From Oscillospiraceae bacterium (GTDB lineage Bacteria; Bacillota; Clostridia; Oscillospirales; Acutalibacteraceae), in NCBI GenBank assembly GCA_021640185.1, contig JAJXDX010000064.1, positions 1 through 6,871 on the forward strand: a stretch of DNA of 6,871 nt, in the 5' to 3' direction. The translations under genes and the position numbers were made by a program. The notes beneath the pieces were generated by a model, which was given only the letters and a program-made list of their open reading frames with translations, was not told where the DNA came from and did not search any database. Shown one piece after another: positions 5,647 to 6,871 of this stretch (its first letter is position 1; the number at the start of each line of letters is the position of its first letter).

Positions 5647-6816
5647 TCATCTCTGCGTCAGCAGGCAGACGGCGTGGGCGGCGATGCCCTCGCCGCTGCC
5701 GGTGAAGCCCAGTCCTTCCTCTGTCGTCGCCTTGACGCTGACGCGGCCGAGGTCGGCCCCGCAGGCATCGGCGATCTGCTGCCGCATCTGCGGGATGAAC
5801 GGGGCAAGCTTCGGCCGTTGGGCCAGTACGGTGGCATCGATGTTGCCGATCTGCCAGCCTGCCGCGCGGATGCGCTCGCCCACGGTCTGCAGCAGGCGCA
5901 GGCTGTCCGCTCCGGCAAAGGCAGGGTCGCTGTCCGGGAACAGCTTGCCGATGTCGCCCAGCGCCGCCGCGCCCAGCAGCGCGTCCATCACCGCGTGGGT
6001 CAGCACGTCGGCGTCCGAATGGCCGAGCAGCCCGTGCTCGAACGGGATGCGGACGCCGCCCAAGATCAGCGGCCGACCCTCGACCAGCCGGTGGACGTCA
6101 TAGCCGTGACCGATGCGCATCGGATCTTCCTCCTTTTTCTGCCCGGCGGAAAGCAGCGCCCGCGCGAGCGGGACATCCGCCGGAGCGGTCAGCTTGATGT
6201 TCTGCGGCGCACCGGGGATCAGCCGCACGCGGTGTCCGGCGTGCTCCATCAGCTGGCAGTCGTCCGTGTAGTCCGCGCCGCTCTCCTCGGCCGCTGCCAG
6301 CGCGGCGGCGAACGCCGCCCGCGTGAACACCTGCGGCGTCTGCACCCGCCACAGGCCGTTGCGCTCCTCTGTGCCGGTGACGAAGCCGTCGCCGTCCGTG
6401 CGCTTGAGCGTGTCCGTGACCGGGACGGCGGCTGCCGCCGCGCCGCATTCGGCCGCCGCATCCACCACCGCCCGGATCGTTTCCGGCGGCACCAGCGGGC
6501 GCGCACCGTCGTGGATCCCGACCAGCCGCGCGGTCTCCGGCACGGCGCGCAGCCCCGCCGCGACCGACTGCTGCCGCGTCGCGCCGCCCGGCACGGCGGC
6601 GATCAGCTTATCGATCCCGTTTTCCCGCGCCATGGCGGAAAACGGCGCGATATCCTCCGCCCGCGCGGCCAGCACGATGCCGTCTACGCTGTCCGCTGCC
6701 TGCAGCGCACGCAGCGTGTGCAGCAGCACCGGGTCGCCGCCAAGCAGGATCTGCTGCTTCGGCTGCCCCATCCGGGACGACTGCCCCGCCGCCGCCACGA
6801 TCATCACACATCCCAT
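5647..6816 (-). CDS. ispDF: Bifunctional IspD/IspF fusion (MEP cytidylyltransferase / MEcPP synthase)
   Basis: This encodes a 389-residue fusion acting in the MEP isoprenoid pathway. IspD joins MEP and CTP to give CDP-ME, and IspF cyclises CDP-ME 2-phosphate to MEcPP, releasing CMP. The IspD domain spans residues 1-232: the nucleotide-binding loop AAAGQSSRMGQPKQ (8-21, with R15 and K20), IHDGARPLV (101-109, D103), DTLKR (135-139), RVQTPQVF (157-164), and NIKLT (206-210, K208). The IspF domain starts at residue 233 with MRIGHGYDVH. In IspF numbering the metal ligands are D8, H10 and H42, followed by GDIGKLFPDSD (55-65) and ATTEEGLGFTGSGEG (131-145). Both domains are full length and look active. 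I chose ATG 6816 because GAGGTG lies 6 bases upstream; a GTG at 6825 would add three residues and overlaps that site. The intermediate enzyme IspE is not in the window. Only a six-residue charged segment, KKEEDP, separates the domains. Confidence 0.95.
   Translation of the reverse strand: MGCVMIVAAAGQSSRMGQPKQQILLGGDPVLLHTLRALQAADSVDGIVLAARAEDIAPFSAMARENGIDKLIAAVPGGATRQQSVAAGLRAVPETARLVGIHDGARPLVPPETIRAVVDAAAECGAAAAAVPVTDTLKRTDGDGFVTGTEERNGLWRVQTPQVFTRAAFAAALAAAEESGADYTDDCQLMEHAGHRVRLIPGAPQNIKLTAPADVPLARALLSAGQKKEEDPMRIGHGYDVHRLVEGRPLILGGVRIPFEHGLLGHSDADVLTHAVMDALLGAAALGDIGKLFPDSDPAFAGADSLRLLQTVGERIRAAGWQIGNIDATVLAQRPKLAPFIPQMRQQIADACGADLGRVSVKATTEEGLGFTGSGEGIAAHAVCLLTQR
6129..6135 (-). promoter_or_regulatory. 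Internal Shine-Dalgarno site before the IspF domain
   Basis: On the minus strand AAGGAGG is followed after 8 bases by the ATG at 6120-6118. This begins a perfect-length 157-residue IspF with the canonical MRIGHGYDVH start. The site is inside the fused reading frame and is itself translated as part of the KKEED linker. It may be the relic ribosome binding site of a formerly separate ispF gene, and could still drive production of free IspF. Confidence 0.7.
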
Positions 6817-6822
6817 GTCCCG

Positions 6823-6828
6823 CACCTC
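6823..6828 (-). promoter_or_regulatory. Ribosome binding site for ispDF
   Basis: GAGGTG on the minus strand lies 6 bases before ATG 6816, matching the anti-Shine-Dalgarno sequence. It overlaps the alternative GTG start at 6825, which makes the ATG the better choice. The GTG would instead use AGAGGG about 7 bases further up, so the choice is likely but not certain. Confidence 0.65.
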
Positions 6829-6839
6829 TTTTCCCTCTC

Positions 6840-6868
6840 ACCTTACCACATTTTTGCCGCAATGTAAA
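6840..6868 (-). promoter_or_regulatory. Possible promoter for ispDF
   Basis: On the minus strand, TTTACA (6868-6863, one mismatch from the -35 consensus) is followed after 17 bases by TAAGGT (6845-6840, only three of six matches to the -10 consensus). A start about 7 bases further on would give a short leader containing the GAGGTG site. The local AT content is higher than in the surrounding DNA. The weak -10 makes this tentative, and transcription could equally begin beyond the window edge. Confidence 0.25.
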
Positions 6869-6871
6869 GAG

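Noticed and set aside
6823..6825. GTG as the start codon of ispDF
   Set aside because: The GTG lies within the GAGGTG site that is well placed for ATG 6816, and IspD proteins normally begin only a few residues before the nucleotide-binding loop. It cannot be fully excluded.
5620..6867. Open frame of about 415 codons on the plus strand opposite ispDF
   Set aside because: The minus strand encodes an unmistakable IspD-IspF fusion. The plus frame begins inside the terminator and has an Arg/His-rich composition typical of antisense shadows.

Overview
The window is GC-rich, densely coding bacterial DNA. It holds a rightward run of five genes (positions 24-5540) facing a single leftward gene (5647-6816), with a 106-base convergent intergenic region between them that carries two stem-loops. 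Purine-rich Shine-Dalgarno sites precede nearly every start. There is a lipoprotein signal peptide, and the isoprenoid enzymes belong to the MEP pathway. This would fit a GC-rich anaerobic Firmicute, such as a gut clostridial (Oscillospiraceae-like) lineage. That is inference from style only; no rRNA or other phylogenetic marker is present to settle it.

Left part (24-2402): an uncharacterised secreted lipoprotein with a long Ser/Thr/Ala-rich tether is followed 15 bases later by an N-acylglucosamine 2-epimerase (AGE) family sugar epimerase/isomerase with both catalytic histidines intact. Middle part (2529-5540): three tightly packed genes encode an UlaE/SgbU-type L-xylulose-5-phosphate 3-epimerase, a LyxK-type FGGY kinase and an AraD-type L-ribulose-5-phosphate 4-epimerase. 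The gaps between them are 2 and 1 bases. Together they make a complete route: L-xylulose to L-xylulose-5-P (kinase), to L-ribulose-5-P (3-epimerase), to D-xylulose-5-P (4-epimerase), which enters the pentose phosphate or phosphoketolase pathway. No 3-keto-L-gulonate-6-P decarboxylase, transporter or regulator is visible. The free-sugar (L-xylulose/L-lyxose) route therefore looks more likely than phosphorylated ascorbate breakdown, within the limits of this window. The AGE-family enzyme could supply the ketose, which would be an unusual pairing.

Right part: the leftward gene is a bifunctional IspD-IspF fusion of the MEP isoprenoid pathway. Its interdomain linker is encoded by what reads as a textbook Shine-Dalgarno site, correctly spaced before the ATG of a full-length IspF. 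This suggests a recent fusion and possible internal translation of free IspF. The convergent gap holds a long hairpin without a T-tract and then a classic, probably bidirectional, intrinsic terminator.

I see no tRNA, rRNA, CRISPR array, mobile element or phage gene. No wholly new system is evident. The points most worth a second look are the IspDF junction, the AGE enzyme within an L-xylulose operon, and the unknown lipoprotein.
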